Origin: Falsiruegeria mediterranea M17
GTDB lineage: Bacteria > Pseudomonadota > Alphaproteobacteria > Rhodobacterales > Rhodobacteraceae
NCBI RefSeq assembly: GCF_900302455.1
Contig: NZ_ONZG01000015.1
Coordinates: 1-64,000, forward strand
Direction: 5' to 3'
DNA length: 64,000 bases
In this document: one piece after another, positions 63,739-64,000 of the stretch
Position numbering within the stretch: position 1 is the first letter of the stretch
How the letters are laid out: the number at the start of each line of letters is the position of its first letter
Made by a program: the position numbers and the translations under genes
Notes under the pieces: model-generated
The model's database searches: none
The model's input: the letters and a program-made list of their open reading frames with translations, nothing else
What the model was told of the DNA's origin: nothing

Positions 63739-63758
63739 CCACCACGCGCATCGAAGCT

Positions 63759-64000
63759 CTATTCGACAGCCTTTGAAAACGTCGCGGTCAACCGTTCATT
63801 CAACTGGTGATGCGGCTTTGTCGTTTGCCCATAATGAAGCTGGGCCAGCGCAGCGATGTCGTTGTAGATGACTCTGACCGAGCCGTCGGGGCCTTCATAA
63901 ACCAGCAGCTTTTGACAAAAGGCATCCAACCCAATTGCCGGGAACTCTGCCATAGCTACGCCGCCCGGTGCAGGGCCGCCAAACAGCAACAGCGTTGCCG
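63759..64000 (-). CDS. DUF302 protein, C-terminal part (cut by window end)
   Basis: The visible 80 residues match the C terminus of DUF302 proteins (LLFGGPAPGG, AEFPAIGLDAFCQKLLVYEG, VRVIYNDIAALAQLHYG). The frame stays open to the last base, so the start lies outside the window. Its 3' end lies 20 bp from the MarR gene (convergent). The role is unknown. Confidence 0.75.
   Translation of the reverse strand, partial: ATLLLFGGPAPGGVAMAEFPAIGLDAFCQKLLVYEGPDGSVRVIYNDIAALAQLHYGQTTKPHHQLNERLTATFSKAVE

Noticed and set aside
1-64000. CRISPR array or cas genes
   Set aside because: No regularly spaced direct repeats with unique spacers and no Cas-like proteins were seen.

Overview
The window looks like the chromosome of a marine Roseobacter-group alphaproteobacterium (Rhodobacteraceae, Ruegeria-like). 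The evidence is the gene content: hemA of the 5-aminolevulinate synthase type, prfB next to a class A PBP and an AmiC amidase, TRAP transporters, DMGDH/GcvT flavoenzymes, Hint_2-domain proteins and GC-rich codon use. The species cannot be fixed from sequence alone.

Bases 1 to about 8,660 are an accessory island with lower and mixed GC. It starts at the right end of an IS21-family element, then carries an orphan RES-domain protein, short palindromes and two decayed tyrosine-recombinase fragments in direct repeat. These flank an RTX-type secreted protein and a 3' fragment of tRNA-Leu(UAG), a likely attachment scar. A luxR-luxI quorum-sensing pair and a divergent pair of phage-like helix-turn-helix regulators with clear palindromic operators follow.

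Bases 8,800 to 34,500 are mostly core. In order: DUF2852, RDD, aminoacyl-tRNA-protein transferase (bpt), a frameshifted glyoxalase-like gene, DUF2855, an acetyltransferase, a DctMQP TRAP transporter beside a two-component system, a 2OG oxygenase, ilvIH behind a branched-chain leader-peptide attenuator, a Rieske oxygenase of the quaternary-amine type, DUF2189, amidase, prfB, an APH-like kinase, a Rid protein and mrcA. Between mrcA and amiC sits an overlapping two-gene unit (34,664-36,158). It encodes an HlyC-like lysine acyltransferase and a VCBS/Hint protein and is the most unusual module here.

Bases 36,000 to 51,900 hold amiC, an aminotransferase, an M48 protease with TPRs, a DsbA-like protein, an MFS carrier, ispG, rodZ, hemA (with a perfect FNR box upstream), an M20 peptidase, a broken DUF1963 gene, an MBL hydrolase, two identical tRNA-Asp genes, a GNAT protein, pirin and a small exported protein.

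Bases 51,900 to 61,700 form a catabolic cluster. A LysR regulator and a TauD-like dioxygenase diverge from an MttB-family methyltransferase, two DMGDH/GcvT flavoenzymes and a class III aminotransferase. Together these suggest stepwise demethylation of an unidentified methylated amine followed by transamination. A Tat-exported nitroreductase-like gene with a MarR regulator and its tandem operators, then a DUF302 gene cut by the window edge, close the sequence.

A family of intergenic repeats with a covarying stem-loop recurs at least six times through the core region.
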